From UBA4416 sp048498515 (GTDB taxonomy: Bacteria; Bacteroidota; Bacteroidia; B-17B0; Aurantibacillaceae), in assembly GCA_048498515.1 (NCBI GenBank), contig JBEHXV010000001.1:1-64000 (forward strand): a stretch of 64,000 nt of DNA, written 5' to 3'. Below the pieces are notes generated by a model. The model saw only the letters and a list, made by a program, of their open reading frames with translations, had not been told where the DNA came from and made no database searches. A program made the position numbers and the translations under genes. Of the stretch, positions 17,912 to 26,768 are shown one piece after another (positions within the stretch are counted from its first letter, which is position 1; every line of letters starts with the position of its first letter).

Positions 17912-18205
17912 TTAGATTTTAGTAGCGTCAATTTTATCATATTGAGCATGCGTTCCTATAAACCTGATCCAAACCATTTTATATTTATAATTTATCCTGA
18001 CAATTAACCGATACGTATTTCCTTTGATATTGAATACTACCCGGCTACCTGCTAAAAAACTAGCGCTTGGATAATTGGTTTTTATATCTTTTGGCGATAA
18101 CCAATTGGCTTCAACAGCTTCATCATACCAGGTCTTTAACTGCTGTTCACAATCCTCATGTTTTAACCAAAATTGTTTGAGTGTTTTCCTGGCAATTATC
18201 CTCAC
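17912..18205 (-). CDS. higB: HigB-type mRNA interferase toxin
   Basis: 97 residues, matching the HigB_toxin family (RelE-like fold). MRIIARKTLKQFW at the N-terminus, VVFNIKGNTYRLIVRINY and MVWIRFIGTHAQYD near the C-terminus carry the conserved Arg, Lys and His of this family. Such toxins cut mRNA on the ribosome. It precedes higA with a 2 bp gap. A palindrome overlapping the promoter lies directly upstream, fitting autorepression. Confidence 0.92.
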   Translation of the reverse strand: MRIIARKTLKQFWLKHEDCEQQLKTWYDEAVEANWLSPKDIKTNYPSASFLAGSRVVFNIKGNTYRLIVRINYKYKMVWIRFIGTHAQYDKIDATKI

Positions 18206-18218
18206 TACGTTTTTGATA

Positions 18219-18263
18219 CAAATATACGAATAATTTTAAAAAGTTCCCAAAAAGGGAACTTTT
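18219..18263 (-). promoter_or_regulatory. higBA promoter with palindromic operator
   Basis: On the minus strand a -7 box TATATTTG (18226-18219) lies 13 bases before the higB ATG. A TTG at 18250-18248 has 21-base spacing. A perfect 10-bp inverted repeat (AAAAGTTCCC 18239-18248, GGGAACTTTT 18254-18263, 5-base spacer) covers the -33 element and is the probable HigA/HigBA operator. Confidence 0.7.
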
Positions 18264-18300
18264 ATATTTTATCCCTCTCAGGAAATTCATTGTAAAATAA

Positions 18301-18326
18301 AAAAGAGAAATATTAATTTCTCTTTT
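18301..18326 (-). terminator. Terminator after the STAS gene
   Basis: AAAAGAGAAAT (18301-18311) and ATTTCTCTTTT (18316-18326) form an 11-bp hairpin. On the minus strand it is followed by a T-rich run, 25 bp after the STAS stop codon. Confidence 0.75.
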
Positions 18327-18350
18327 AACTCTAAATCTCTGTGTTAAAAC

Positions 18351-18695
18351 CTAAGCCAACAACTTAAAAGCCTCCTCTTTGGTATCGGCTACTTTAAACA
18401 AGGTGTTTAATTTGGTAATAATGAGCAACTCATTTACCTTTTTGCTCACATGGCAAATTACGCTTTCGCCACCGCTGGTGCGTGTTTTGGTGAGCAGCTG
18501 GATCAACACGTTTAACCCGCTGCTGTTCATATATTTTAATCCCGAAAGATCGATCACAAATTTATTTTTTCCTGATTCCAGCAACTCATCCACCATTTTA
18601 ATCATTTGAGTGGCTTGATTTTTATCGATCAGCTCTCCGCTTAAAGAAAGAATTTCTTTTCCCTTCTCTTCCGTTATATTATAATCTAATACCAT
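18351..18695 (-). CDS. STAS-domain anti-sigma factor antagonist
   Basis: 114 residues covering one STAS domain, as in SpoIIAA/RsbV. The core FVIDLSGLKYMNSSGLNVLI holds the conserved phospho-serine position (Ser58 or Ser59). Partner switching: an anti-sigma kinase phosphorylates this Ser and a SpoIIE-type phosphatase reverses it. No kinase is adjacent, but a SpoIIE phosphatase starts at 1543 and more are likely elsewhere. It lies upstream of a Fur-family gene on the same strand, with 126 bp between. Confidence 0.92.
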   Translation of the reverse strand: MVLDYNITEEKGKEILSLSGELIDKNQATQMIKMVDELLESGKNKFVIDLSGLKYMNSSGLNVLIQLLTKTRTSGGESVICHVSKKVNELLIITKLNTLFKVADTKEEAFKLLA

Positions 18696-18821
18696 AAAAA
18701 ATAATGATTGTATTATAATGACCTATAATTACCCTACTAAGTTAACAAAATAATCTTTAATAAGCTAGCCTAAAAAGCAGCGGGTAGCTCGCATTTTGCC
18801 GTTAAATCTTACATAAAGGCC

Positions 18822-19295
18822 CTACCTGGCTTTCTTATGCTCGCATACACCGTTTTCCTTTAAGCTCCTGCACTTGGCAAAAAAGTTCAGGGAATGGTGA
18901 AAAACATCAAAATTAAGCATGTCCTCGGCCATTTTCTGGATCTGCATGATCCGTGGATCGCAAAACTCGAATACCTTTTCACAATCGCTGCAAATTAAGT
19001 GGTCGTGCTGTTTGAACTTATAGGCTTTTTCGAACTGGGCCAGGTTTTTGCCAAACTGGTGCTTTGTCACCAAGCCTGCCTCCAGTAAAATCTCAATGTT
19101 GTTATACAGCGTAGCACGGCTCACACGGTATTTTTTATTTTTCATCATCACATACAGGCCTTCAATATCAAAGTGCCCGTCGTGCGAGTAAATCTCGTTC
19201 AGGATCGCAAAGCGCTCGGAGGTTTTGCGGTGTTTATTTTTTTCGAGATAATCGGTTAAAATTTTCTCTACGGCTTCTTTTGTTTCCTGTGTCAT
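18822..19295 (-). CDS. Fur-family metal-dependent transcriptional repressor
   Basis: 157 residues. The winged helix (RFAILNEIYSHDGHFDIEGLYVMM, YRVSRATLYNNIEILLEAGLV) precedes a dimerisation domain with HDH (98-100), Cys102 and Cys105 of the first CxxC, and Cys142 and Cys151. The metal specificity (Fe, Zn or peroxide sensing) cannot be told. It begins 9 bp after the RelA/SpoT gene, so they are probably co-transcribed. Confidence 0.92.
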   Translation of the reverse strand: MTQETKEAVEKILTDYLEKNKHRKTSERFAILNEIYSHDGHFDIEGLYVMMKNKKYRVSRATLYNNIEILLEAGLVTKHQFGKNLAQFEKAYKFKQHDHLICSDCEKVFEFCDPRIMQIQKMAEDMLNFDVFHHSLNFFAKCRSLKENGVCEHKKAR

Positions 19296-19304
19296 GTTAA
19301 TGTC

Positions 19305-21503
19305 TTAGTTGTTATCGATCCTGATCACGTTAGTGACTCCTTTTACCTTCATTAAGTTACTAATCAGGTGACTCAAATGTTTGGCATCGTGCACAAACAC
19401 CATAATGGTGCCCTCAAAAATCCCATCTTCCGTATCAAAGCTAATGGACCGCATGTTGATGTTGAGCTGGCTCGAGATTACTTTGGTGATATTGTTCACC
19501 AGGCCCATTTCATCGGTACCCATAATTTTTATACCGGCCAGGAAAGAGATCAAATGATCGTTGTTCCACTTTGCTTTTACCACACGGTAAGCATAGTTTG
19601 AAAGTAATTTCACCGCGTTAGGGCAATTGACCCGGTGAATTTTAATCCCTTCATTCACGGTCACAAAGCCAAACACATCGTCGCCCGGAATAGGGCTGCA
19701 GCAAGGCGACAGGCCATAATCCAATTTCTGCATGTCGTCGCCAATCACCAGCATGTCGGAGCTACCGCGAACGGTGGTAACCAGCTCTTCAATTTTATTT
19801 TCTTTTTTCTTAGGCTTAAACTTTTCAGGGTGGTGTTTAAAGTCGACAAACTCCTTGATCTCTTTTATATCTATGTTCCCTAAAGCGGTACGGTAAAATA
19901 ATTCGCCGGAGGAAGGCAGCTTTAAGAATGCTACAAAATCATTCACATTCTGCATGGTGTAGTCCAGCTTGCACTTGTAAAATTTCTTTTCCAGCACCTC
20001 TTTTCCTTCTTCAGCTACTTTGCGGCGATTCTCTTTTAAAGCGCTCTTTATTTTTGATTTGGCACGGGCGGTTACCACGTAGTTGATCCAATCTTCTTTT
20101 GGAACCTGCTTGGCTGAGGTCAGGATCTCAACCTGGTCGCCGCTTTTTAGCTGGTAGCTCAAAGGCACCAGTTTATGGTTTACTTTAGCGCCTATGCAAT
20201 GCTCCCCTACCTTGGTATGAATCTCAAACGCGAAATCGAGAGCAGTGGCCGTAGACGGGAGGTTTTTCATTTCACCCTTAGGTGTAAACACAAAGATCTC
20301 GTCGGCAAATAAGTTCAGTTTAAAATCATCAATGAACTCCAGTGCATTTGGATCCGGATTATCCAGCATTTCGCGAATGCGTTTGAGCCAGTTCTCTAAA
20401 TTGCTTTCTTTTTCGGCTGCCGCGTCCTTGTATTTCCAATGCGCCGCGTAACCCATTTCGGCCAGCTCGTCCATGCGCACGGTGCGGATCTGCACTTCCA
20501 CCCACTTTCCTTCAGGGCCCATCACAGTAGTATGCAAACTCTCATAGCCATTGGTCTTTGGGGTCGATATCCAGTCGCGCAGCCTGTCGGGATTGGGGTG
20601 ATAAAAATCGGTAATGATGGAATAGATTTTCCAGCAATCGGCTTTCTCCGATTCCAAAGGTGTGTCAATCACAATGCGAATGGCAAAGAGGTCGTAGATC
20701 TCCTCAAAAGGCACGCCCTTATTCTTGATCTTATTGTAAATGGAATAAATGGATTTTGGCCTTCCGAAAATTTTAAACTTAAAGCCCTGCTCTTTTAAAA
20801 TTTCATTTAAAGGTTCAATGAAGTTCTTGATGAATCTTTTGCGTTGCGGCTCGGTTTCTTCCAGCTTTTGGGTAATATCACGGTACCAGTCCTCGTTGGT
20901 ATATTTTAAGCCAAGGTCCTCGAGCTCCGATTTAATGGCATTTAAGCCTAAACGGTGCGCTAAAGGGGCGTACAGGTACAGGGTTTCGCCCGCAATTTTC
21001 ATTTGCTTGTCACGCTTCATGTGGTCGAGCGTGCGCATGTTATGAAGCCTGTCGGCCAGCTTAATTAAGATAACCCGTACATCCTCAGAAAGCGTTAACA
21101 ACATCTTCCTGAAATTCTCGGCCTGTATGGAAGAGGTATGATCGAAAACACCCGAAATTTTGGTCAAACCATCAATGATCTGGGCTACTTTTTCGCCAAA
21201 CATACCCTTTACATCCTCAATGGTCATTTCGGTATCTTCTACCGTATCGTGCAGCAGGGCACACACAATGGAGGTAGTTCCCAGGCCAATTTCCTCGGCA
21301 CAAATCTGGGCTACGGCAATGGGATGGTAAATATAGGGCTCGCCCGACTTGCGGCGCATTTCCTTGTGCGCTTCAACGGCTACTTCAAAGGCTTTACGGA
21401 TAATCTCCTTATCGCCTTTCTCTAAACGGCGCTTAGAGGCTTTAATTAAATTCTTGTAGCGATTTAATATCTCTTTCTTTTCTGCTTCCAGGTCAATTTC
21501 CAT
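19305..21503 (-). CDS. Bifunctional (p)ppGpp synthetase/hydrolase (RelA/SpoT family)
   Basis: 732 residues with the full long-RSH layout: N-terminal HD hydrolase (ALLHDTVEDT, ~83-92), synthetase domain (KIFGRPKSIYSIYNKI and YESLHTTV), TGS domain (~405-465, VFTPKGEMKNLP), a helical/zinc-finger-like region with GLSPCCSPIPGDD (conserved Cys pair), and a C-terminal ACT domain (GIKIMGTDEMGLVNNIT). It makes and degrades the stringent alarmone. HD residues are intact, so hydrolase activity is expected. First gene of a unit with the Fur-family regulator. Confidence 0.96.
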   Translation of the reverse strand: MEIDLEAEKKEILNRYKNLIKASKRRLEKGDKEIIRKAFEVAVEAHKEMRRKSGEPYIYHPIAVAQICAEEIGLGTTSIVCALLHDTVEDTEMTIEDVKGMFGEKVAQIIDGLTKISGVFDHTSSIQAENFRKMLLTLSEDVRVILIKLADRLHNMRTLDHMKRDKQMKIAGETLYLYAPLAHRLGLNAIKSELEDLGLKYTNEDWYRDITQKLEETEPQRKRFIKNFIEPLNEILKEQGFKFKIFGRPKSIYSIYNKIKNKGVPFEEIYDLFAIRIVIDTPLESEKADCWKIYSIITDFYHPNPDRLRDWISTPKTNGYESLHTTVMGPEGKWVEVQIRTVRMDELAEMGYAAHWKYKDAAAEKESNLENWLKRIREMLDNPDPNALEFIDDFKLNLFADEIFVFTPKGEMKNLPSTATALDFAFEIHTKVGEHCIGAKVNHKLVPLSYQLKSGDQVEILTSAKQVPKEDWINYVVTARAKSKIKSALKENRRKVAEEGKEVLEKKFYKCKLDYTMQNVNDFVAFLKLPSSGELFYRTALGNIDIKEIKEFVDFKHHPEKFKPKKKENKIEELVTTVRGSSDMLVIGDDMQKLDYGLSPCCSPIPGDDVFGFVTVNEGIKIHRVNCPNAVKLLSNYAYRVVKAKWNNDHLISFLAGIKIMGTDEMGLVNNITKVISSQLNINMRSISFDTEDGIFEGTIMVFVHDAKHLSHLISNLMKVKGVTNVIRIDNN

Positions 21504-21532
21504 ACGGGCTCTTTAGAACTATGAAGGTAATA

Positions 21533-21550
21533 CTTCGACAAGCTCAGCAC
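21533..21550. repeat. Short dispersed repeat fragment (CTTCGAC..GCTCAG type)
   Basis: CTTCGACAAGCTCAGCAC lies between the RelA/SpoT start and a methyltransferase gene. A related but fuller hairpin occurs at 51754-51785 (CTTCGACTCCGCTCAGGG). Such sequences are widely dispersed in Bacteroidota genomes. Confidence 0.55.
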
Positions 21551-21592
21551 AAATTTTTTTCTTAAAATTATCAATAGTATTAGACAAGATAG

Positions 21593-21600
21593 TACTTTTG
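21593..21600 (+). promoter_or_regulatory. Putative -7 box (TACTTTTG) for the methyltransferase
   Basis: The box ends 5 bases before ATG 21606, giving a leaderless-type arrangement. No -33 TTG is obvious. Confidence 0.45.
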
Positions 21601-21605
21601 GAGCC

Positions 21606-22274
21606 ATGAAGCTGTTCCAGTACCTGTATTACTTTTTTCGTTCACTGCACTACCGCGGCTTTAAACACACCTTTCATTTACTTAAACACGAGGGTAAATT
21701 TGAAAAGCAGCTGGGCATCAACACCCACAGTATTGTGAACCTCAATAAGCTTACGCTGGCGGGCCAGGACTCCGACCAGAACCACCATTACCAGGGTGCC
21801 AGCTATTATATTTTATTTTCCATTTTAAGCAAGCTTCCCGAGAATACTAAGGTCAAGCCATTCATTGATTTTGGCAGCGGGAAAGGCCGCGCCATTTTTG
21901 TGGCCGAGCAATGCGGGTTTACCCATTTAATTGGTGTTGACATAGCCAAAGAGCTGGTGGAAGATGCTACGGAAAACAAAAGGGTTTACCTGAAAAAGAA
22001 TGATAATAGCGAGATCCATTTCCTTTTTAAGGATGCCACTCAATTTCAAATTCCAAACGACGCGGCCGTCTTTTATTTCTTCAATCCCTTTGGGCCTGAG
22101 GTGTTGCAGGCGGTGGTAACCAACATCAAAAAAAGCGTTGAAGAGTTTCCGAGGGAAATTTACTGCATTTACCTGAATCCAAAATACAAAGCTGTGTTTG
22201 AACAAAATGGGTTTAGGGTGTTTTATACCGAAAAAAACAAGCGGTATTTGGAAGGGATTATTTACAAGTATTAA
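21606..22274 (+). CDS. Class I SAM-dependent methyltransferase
   Basis: 222 residues. Motif I is FIDFGSGKGRAIFVA (~81-95) with the acidic residue of motif II in LIGVDIAKEL; a DAAVFYFFNPFG segment sits at motif IV. The family methylates diverse small molecules or proteins; the target is unknown. A basic, aromatic N-terminus (LYYFFRSLHYRGFKH) could associate with the membrane. It is divergent from the RelA/SpoT gene and convergent with the CehA-type gene across repeat copy A. Confidence 0.85.
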   Translation: MKLFQYLYYFFRSLHYRGFKHTFHLLKHEGKFEKQLGINTHSIVNLNKLTLAGQDSDQNHHYQGASYYILFSILSKLPENTKVKPFIDFGSGKGRAIFVAEQCGFTHLIGVDIAKELVEDATENKRVYLKKNDNSEIHFLFKDATQFQIPNDAAVFYFFNPFGPEVLQAVVTNIKKSVEEFPREIYCIYLNPKYKAVFEQNGFRVFYTEKNKRYLEGIIYKY

Positions 22275-22291
22275 GACATTTTTGATTCGGA

Positions 22292-22429
22292 GCAGCGCGT
22301 GGACGTGAACGAAAAGTGCGAACTTCAATTTTTCACTCCGTTTCCGGGGCAGGCTTGTGCGCAAAAAATTGAAGTTGGTTTTCGTTCTTGATTTTTTTGT
22401 TTACTTTTTTCATCAAGGAAAAAAGTAAA
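22292..22429 (+). repeat. Structured repeat family 1, copy A
   Basis: Order of parts: GCAGCGCG lead (22292-22299); outer stem GAACGAAAA (22307-22315) with TTTTCGTTC (22379-22387); inner 13-bp stem AACTTCAATTTTT (22321-22333) with its complement (22364-22376) around a 30-base loop; CTTGAT (22387-22392); hairpin 2 TTTACTTTTTTC (22400-22411) / GAAAAAAGTAAA (22418-22429) with loop ATCAAG. The same parts in the same order occur at 30.2, 44.1 and 44.4 kb with compensating changes in the stems. Lies in a convergent gap. Confidence 0.85.
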
Positions 22430-22489
22430 GCGAAAATTATATTTAATCCCCTATTATTACGTAAAAATATTCTTTGAAAAAGAATTAGC

Positions 22490-24340
22490 TTACCAGTGCC
22501 TTACCACAAATTTATTGATGCTGTATGTATTTCCTTTCACCACCTTCACCATATAGATCCCATTTTTAAGGCAAGCCACATCCAGGCTCAATTCAGCCTC
22601 TTTACTTTGCTGTACAAGCACCAGCTGTCCTCTTTCATTAAAGACCTCTATTGTTTTTTCGGTTCCCGGGTCCCTGAGTTCCAGATTTATCACATGGTCG
22701 GCGGGGTTGGGATACAGCTTGATCTTCGTTTCCGAAAGTTCTTGTATGCCAACACAGGCCTGCACAATCACAAAGGTGCTTTTGGTTACCGAACAGCCAT
22801 TGCTTGTACCGGTAACATTGTATAAGGTAGAAACGGTAGGCGAAACAACAATGGAAGCATTGCTTGCTCCCGTGCTCCAGGAATAAGTAGTAGCGCCGCT
22901 CACCACAAGCGTATCGCTTTCGCCGGTGCAAATGGTGGCGCTGCTTACACTTAAATTTGGCAAAGGCAGCACCGTAATGGTATGACTCACCGTATTGCTT
23001 GTGCCGTAAGGGTTTGACGCATTTAAACTTACCGTATAGGTACCCGCGGTATTATATGTTGCTACCACATTCTGGTTATAAGACGTATTGGGCATGGCGC
23101 CGGTGAGCGTCCAATTCCAATCCATCGGGCCGTTGCTTGTATTATCGGTAAAGGTAACCGGACTGCCAACGCAAACCGTTTGGGATGAGGCACTAAAAGC
23201 CGCTACAGGAGGTGTGTTGGTCAGTGCATCGTTGCGTTTATACCAAATGGGAGAGGTCCATACAATGTCGCCATCGCTTTGCGTAATTTTTAAATAGTAA
23301 TAATAGCTGCTATTATTGCTGATATTGTGAGTATAGGACAAGGTAGAACTGTTATTAACAGTGGTAAGTACGGTAGGATTGGAGCCACTGCCCGGCACAC
23401 CATAATATACAGCAATGGAAGAAACATTCTCTCCATCAGGATCGGTAATGGTAGCCGATATGGTTGGGGTTCCGGTATGCGTGATAATACTGCCCATGGG
23501 CTGGCCTGCAATGCTAAAATTCACTTTCAGGTTCCAGTCGTCGGAGCTGTAAATGCGCATGCGGCGAATGGCATCCATAATATTGATACGGGTTAAAGAG
23601 GGCGCCATCACCACCAGCCTGCCGGATGTTTGCCTGCCAAACACGGAGTTATGCGTATCATGATCGAGCCCAATGCCAAGGTGATAGCCTCTTTTCAGCG
23701 CGTCGTTGTATCGTGCAATGTAATTTCCGCTTGAAGGGTTGCTGTAAGTTGTATTGGTTGAAAAAGCAGGTCCGCTCCTGGCAGCAGTACCCACAATGGC
23801 ATTATCGGCCAGCAGGTCAGCACTGTTAGCCAACAGGTTGCTGTAATCGCCGGTTTGCGGGTGGGCCAGGCAGGCAAAGGAACCGGGACGTTCGTTGATA
23901 ACCCGCCATAAATTGGCGTAATCGTCCTCGGCTACATAAATATCGTAATCATGGTTGTCCCATCCTACCAGCGAGTCGATGCCATAAACAACCACGTGTC
24001 CGCCTCCCGAAATAACGCCCCACTCCATGCCATACATGGCCACAAAAGTACCATCGTTATTGGCCGTATTGGCATCGGCTACGCCTTTGTGATAATGAAC
24101 CGGGCTGGTGAGGCCGGCGCTGTAATGGTTGTGTTCCGAGATCCCATAAAAATCGATATGCTGTGAACTTTTGGCATAATTATAGGCCTGCAAAGGCGTT
24201 GTCATGTGCGAGGTGGTGCTGTCCTCGTTCCCGTCGGAATAAGAGGTGTGAGCATGGATGTTGCCAAAATAATAATTAAGGCTTTGTGATCTTAAAATAG
24301 CAGAGAATGCCAGTAAGCAAAAAAGGTATAAATGACGCAT
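22490..24340 (-). CDS. CehA/McbA-type PHP metallohydrolase with PKD domain and T9SS sorting signal
   Basis: 616 residues. Signal peptide, then a PHP-like metallohydrolase domain (GNIHAHTSYSDG, YGISEHNHY, CLAHPQTGD, GLDHDTHN carry the metal-binding His/Asp residues) of the CehA/McbA group, whose studied members cleave esters such as carbaryl. A PKD-like domain follows (~375-460, AAFSASSQTVCVGSPVTF) and an Ig-like stretch, then a T9SS type A domain (LYPNPADHVINL, NGIYMVKV). The protein should be exported through the outer membrane. A TATCTTTG box at 24364-24371 (minus strand) gives a ~20-base leader. Confidence 0.88.
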   Translation of the reverse strand: MRHLYLFCLLAFSAILRSQSLNYYFGNIHAHTSYSDGNEDSTTSHMTTPLQAYNYAKSSQHIDFYGISEHNHYSAGLTSPVHYHKGVADANTANNDGTFVAMYGMEWGVISGGGHVVVYGIDSLVGWDNHDYDIYVAEDDYANLWRVINERPGSFACLAHPQTGDYSNLLANSADLLADNAIVGTAARSGPAFSTNTTYSNPSSGNYIARYNDALKRGYHLGIGLDHDTHNSVFGRQTSGRLVVMAPSLTRINIMDAIRRMRIYSSDDWNLKVNFSIAGQPMGSIITHTGTPTISATITDPDGENVSSIAVYYGVPGSGSNPTVLTTVNNSSTLSYTHNISNNSSYYYYLKITQSDGDIVWTSPIWYKRNDALTNTPPVAAFSASSQTVCVGSPVTFTDNTSNGPMDWNWTLTGAMPNTSYNQNVVATYNTAGTYTVSLNASNPYGTSNTVSHTITVLPLPNLSVSSATICTGESDTLVVSGATTYSWSTGASNASIVVSPTVSTLYNVTGTSNGCSVTKSTFVIVQACVGIQELSETKIKLYPNPADHVINLELRDPGTEKTIEVFNERGQLVLVQQSKEAELSLDVACLKNGIYMVKVVKGNTYSINKFVVRHW

Positions 24341-24452
24341 GTGCCGGATTGATTAGTGCGGCACAAAGATAGGAGATTTAGGTATTTTTACGCATTTTTC
24401 AACTGTTAAAGATGGCAAACAAAAAACTACTTCTTTCTTGCAAAGCAACATC

Positions 24453-25238
24453 TCAAAACCTCAGCACAAAATGCTCCTTCTCTTTTTGTTCCGTTCTGAA
24501 AAAGACAATGCCAAAATGAAAAAAATCGAAACTTAGTTTTACCTCTTTATTTGCAATAATTACCTGCCAGGCCTTTTGCATATCCCCACTCCAGTTAATG
24601 TCATCAAAGATAAAAATGGAGCTCACCTGTTTTTTCGCAAGGGCCATTTCAAAATAACGCAGCGTTGGTTCATAGGCATGGTTGCCATCGATGTATAAAA
24701 AATCAAGTGCATCAAGACTTTCGAGTAGCTTAGGAAAAGTTACATCAAAATTGCCTGGTACAGAAACAATGTTATTTACCTCTTCTTTTTTGAAGAGTTC
24801 TGTTGAAAAAGAAACCAGGTGTTCACTGCCTTCGAGCGTATACAACTTTGCCAGCGAGTTGGCCTTGGCCAGGTAAAGACTGGTTAAACCAACAGAGGTG
24901 CCCAACTCAATGAGTGTTTTTGGGGCAAACTTATTGACCAGGCGGTATAAAAATTCAGCCTGTTTTTTTTGTGCAATGCCATGCTTAGCAATTTGCTGTA
25001 TGCTTCGTTGGTTTGATCTTAATTTTTTTGAGCCGGCACCAAAATCGGTGATCTCTAAAACGGTGTTATTGATGAGTAATTCTTGCCTGAGTTCATCCAG
25101 CCGTTCAAAATCGCCGTAAGGATTTTCATTCTTAATAAGCTCAGTATAAAAATCGTATACAAAAGGCGAATGCACATCGTGCTCGGTATAAGCCGTCAAA
25201 CGGTAGTTGATGTATTTTAATACCTGCTTAATGTTCAT
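24453..25238 (-). CDS. O-methyltransferase-like SAM-dependent methyltransferase
   Basis: About 261 residues from ATG 25238. Motif I is LIELGTSVGLTSLYLA; LDFLYIDGNHAYEPTLRYF and FIFDDINWSGDM are typical of the class I methyltransferase_24/O-methyltransferase group that follows with a metal-binding Asp. An alternative start at 25262 would overlap the upstream HTTM gene; the internal ATG (MNIKQVLKYINYRL) lies 2 bp after that gene's stop and is preferred. The two genes are probably one operon. Substrate unknown. Confidence 0.85.
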   Translation of the reverse strand: MNIKQVLKYINYRLTAYTEHDVHSPFVYDFYTELIKNENPYGDFERLDELRQELLINNTVLEITDFGAGSKKLRSNQRSIQQIAKHGIAQKKQAEFLYRLVNKFAPKTLIELGTSVGLTSLYLAKANSLAKLYTLEGSEHLVSFSTELFKKEEVNNIVSVPGNFDVTFPKLLESLDALDFLYIDGNHAYEPTLRYFEMALAKKQVSSIFIFDDINWSGDMQKAWQVIIANKEVKLSFDFFHFGIVFFRTEQKEKEHFVLRF

Positions 25239-25240
25239 TA

Positions 25241-26704
25241 TTACTTGTCCTGGCAATTGCATACCGCCAGTTTTTCGAGCGGCTTGGTTTCGTAGTTTGG
25301 TAAACTGATCTCTTTCATGAAAAAGATGGACAGGTCAACCACATGCTTGTCGGGATGCTCTTTGTTCCATTTATTGATAAGGTACTTGCAATAATAAGGC
25401 CTCATGTAATTATTGTTGTTGAACACATAGTTCTCAGAATATTTTCGCCAGCGGTCGCTCTCATATTCACCCACTACGTAAACGGGTTTGGCAAAGGAAA
25501 CAGAATCAAGGTCATGCTTAATGTCAATATATTTTCCGCTGGCGGTATAGCCACTGAACACAAAAAAGCCATCGTCCTTTAATATGGACGGAGAGAACAT
25601 GCCCCAGCTTTGCTCCAGTCTTAATACACTGCCAAACTTAAGCATGTACAGATCGAGCGTGTAAGGAAACTTTCTGACGTTCCCTAAATTAAGGATCAGG
25701 CAATAGCCAATGATGAGCCCTAAAAAACAATTTCGGGCTGTGGTGAAGGTTTCATAAACAAAGGTATGCTGCCAACTGGTATCGTTATCGGGGATTATCT
25801 CTGTTCGGTTCCTGAACAATTTTTTGTCAAACCAATCCATTTGTTTTTTTGGCAACAAGCCAATTAACGAGCTGATCCCGATAACGTAAAACAAGCCCAC
25901 ATAAATGGTTAATGATATGCTGATGTGCAACAGGATAATGGCCACAACTCCCCAAAACCTGACCCGGGAGGGAATAAAGGGAAGAACAAACAGTAATGGC
26001 GCCAGTAACTCGGTATAATACACCACATGCGTTAATGCCGACAATAAACCCGGAAATTGATAGAGAAAAGATCCTAAAGGTAACCTCAGCTGATCCAGGC
26101 TCAGGGCATAATACAGGGCCGTAGCATCGGAATGCCATTCGGGCGAGGTTTTAAGCAAGGCCGAGAAAAAATAAACCGAGCCAACCAGGATGGTATAGCC
26201 AATAGTAGCCATCGAAAAATAACCATCAGTATATTCCGATTTTTTTTGAATGGAGTAACGCTCGCCCCAGGGTAAAAATATGCCCCATAATAATACCAGG
26301 CGTAAAAGATCGTCACCTCCCTGCATGATGAATGGGTTGCGGTTTTGCAATGAGACCAGGAAGGTCCAGCAAATAAAAGTAAACAGCCGCGTACGATAAC
26401 CTATCACCAGCAAAAAAACACAAAAGGCGTTTATGACAAATAACAGTACCTGCCACCATAGCTCACCGCTTATGGCATGAAAGGAAAAATAATAACTGTT
26501 CCAGTTATACGCCTTTAAAATATCCAAAGGCAATACACCTTCATTGGTAAAAAATGCTTTAATGGATAAGGAACGGATGGCCAGGTCGGCTAGTAACACC
26601 AAACCTATGGTAATGCGCATAAGCGACAAAGCCCTTACATCCAGCATGTAAGAACGTTTAAACCTGTCGGAAAGGATATGTAAGATGTTTACTGAAAAAG
26701 CCAA
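25241..26704 (-). CDS. HTTM-domain membrane protein (vitamin K-dependent gamma-carboxylase-like)
   Basis: 487 residues with about eight to ten hydrophobic helices in the first ~310 residues and a soluble C-terminal part. LSLMRITIGLVLLADL, the YYFSFHAISGELW loop, and LVSLQNRNPFIMQGGDDLLRLVLLWGIFLPWG are hallmarks of the horizontally transferred transmembrane (HTTM) family that includes eukaryotic gamma-glutamyl carboxylase. Bacterial members have unknown function. A methyltransferase gene follows 2 bp after the stop. Confidence 0.85.
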   Translation of the reverse strand: MAFSVNILHILSDRFKRSYMLDVRALSLMRITIGLVLLADLAIRSLSIKAFFTNEGVLPLDILKAYNWNSYYFSFHAISGELWWQVLLFVINAFCVFLLVIGYRTRLFTFICWTFLVSLQNRNPFIMQGGDDLLRLVLLWGIFLPWGERYSIQKKSEYTDGYFSMATIGYTILVGSVYFFSALLKTSPEWHSDATALYYALSLDQLRLPLGSFLYQFPGLLSALTHVVYYTELLAPLLFVLPFIPSRVRFWGVVAIILLHISISLTIYVGLFYVIGISSLIGLLPKKQMDWFDKKLFRNRTEIIPDNDTSWQHTFVYETFTTARNCFLGLIIGYCLILNLGNVRKFPYTLDLYMLKFGSVLRLEQSWGMFSPSILKDDGFFVFSGYTASGKYIDIKHDLDSVSFAKPVYVVGEYESDRWRKYSENYVFNNNNYMRPYYCKYLINKWNKEHPDKHVVDLSIFFMKEISLPNYETKPLEKLAVCNCQDK

Positions 26705-26721
26705 GGTGTTTTATAAAAAAA

Positions 26722-26748
26722 AAGCATCCGCCGTTAAGCGGATGCCTT
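26722..26748 (-). terminator. Terminator after the small lipoprotein gene
   Basis: GCATCCGC (26724-26731) pairs with GCGGATGC (26738-26745). On the minus strand the hairpin is followed by a run of nine T, 20 bp after the stop of the 26769 gene; the HTTM gene starts just beyond it. Confidence 0.88.
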
Positions 26749-26768
26749 AAAATTAAAATTCTTTTTGA

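Noticed and set aside
22638..22931. 97-codon minus-strand frame inside the CehA-type gene
   Set aside because: Out-of-frame shadow of the PKD/T9SS coding region.
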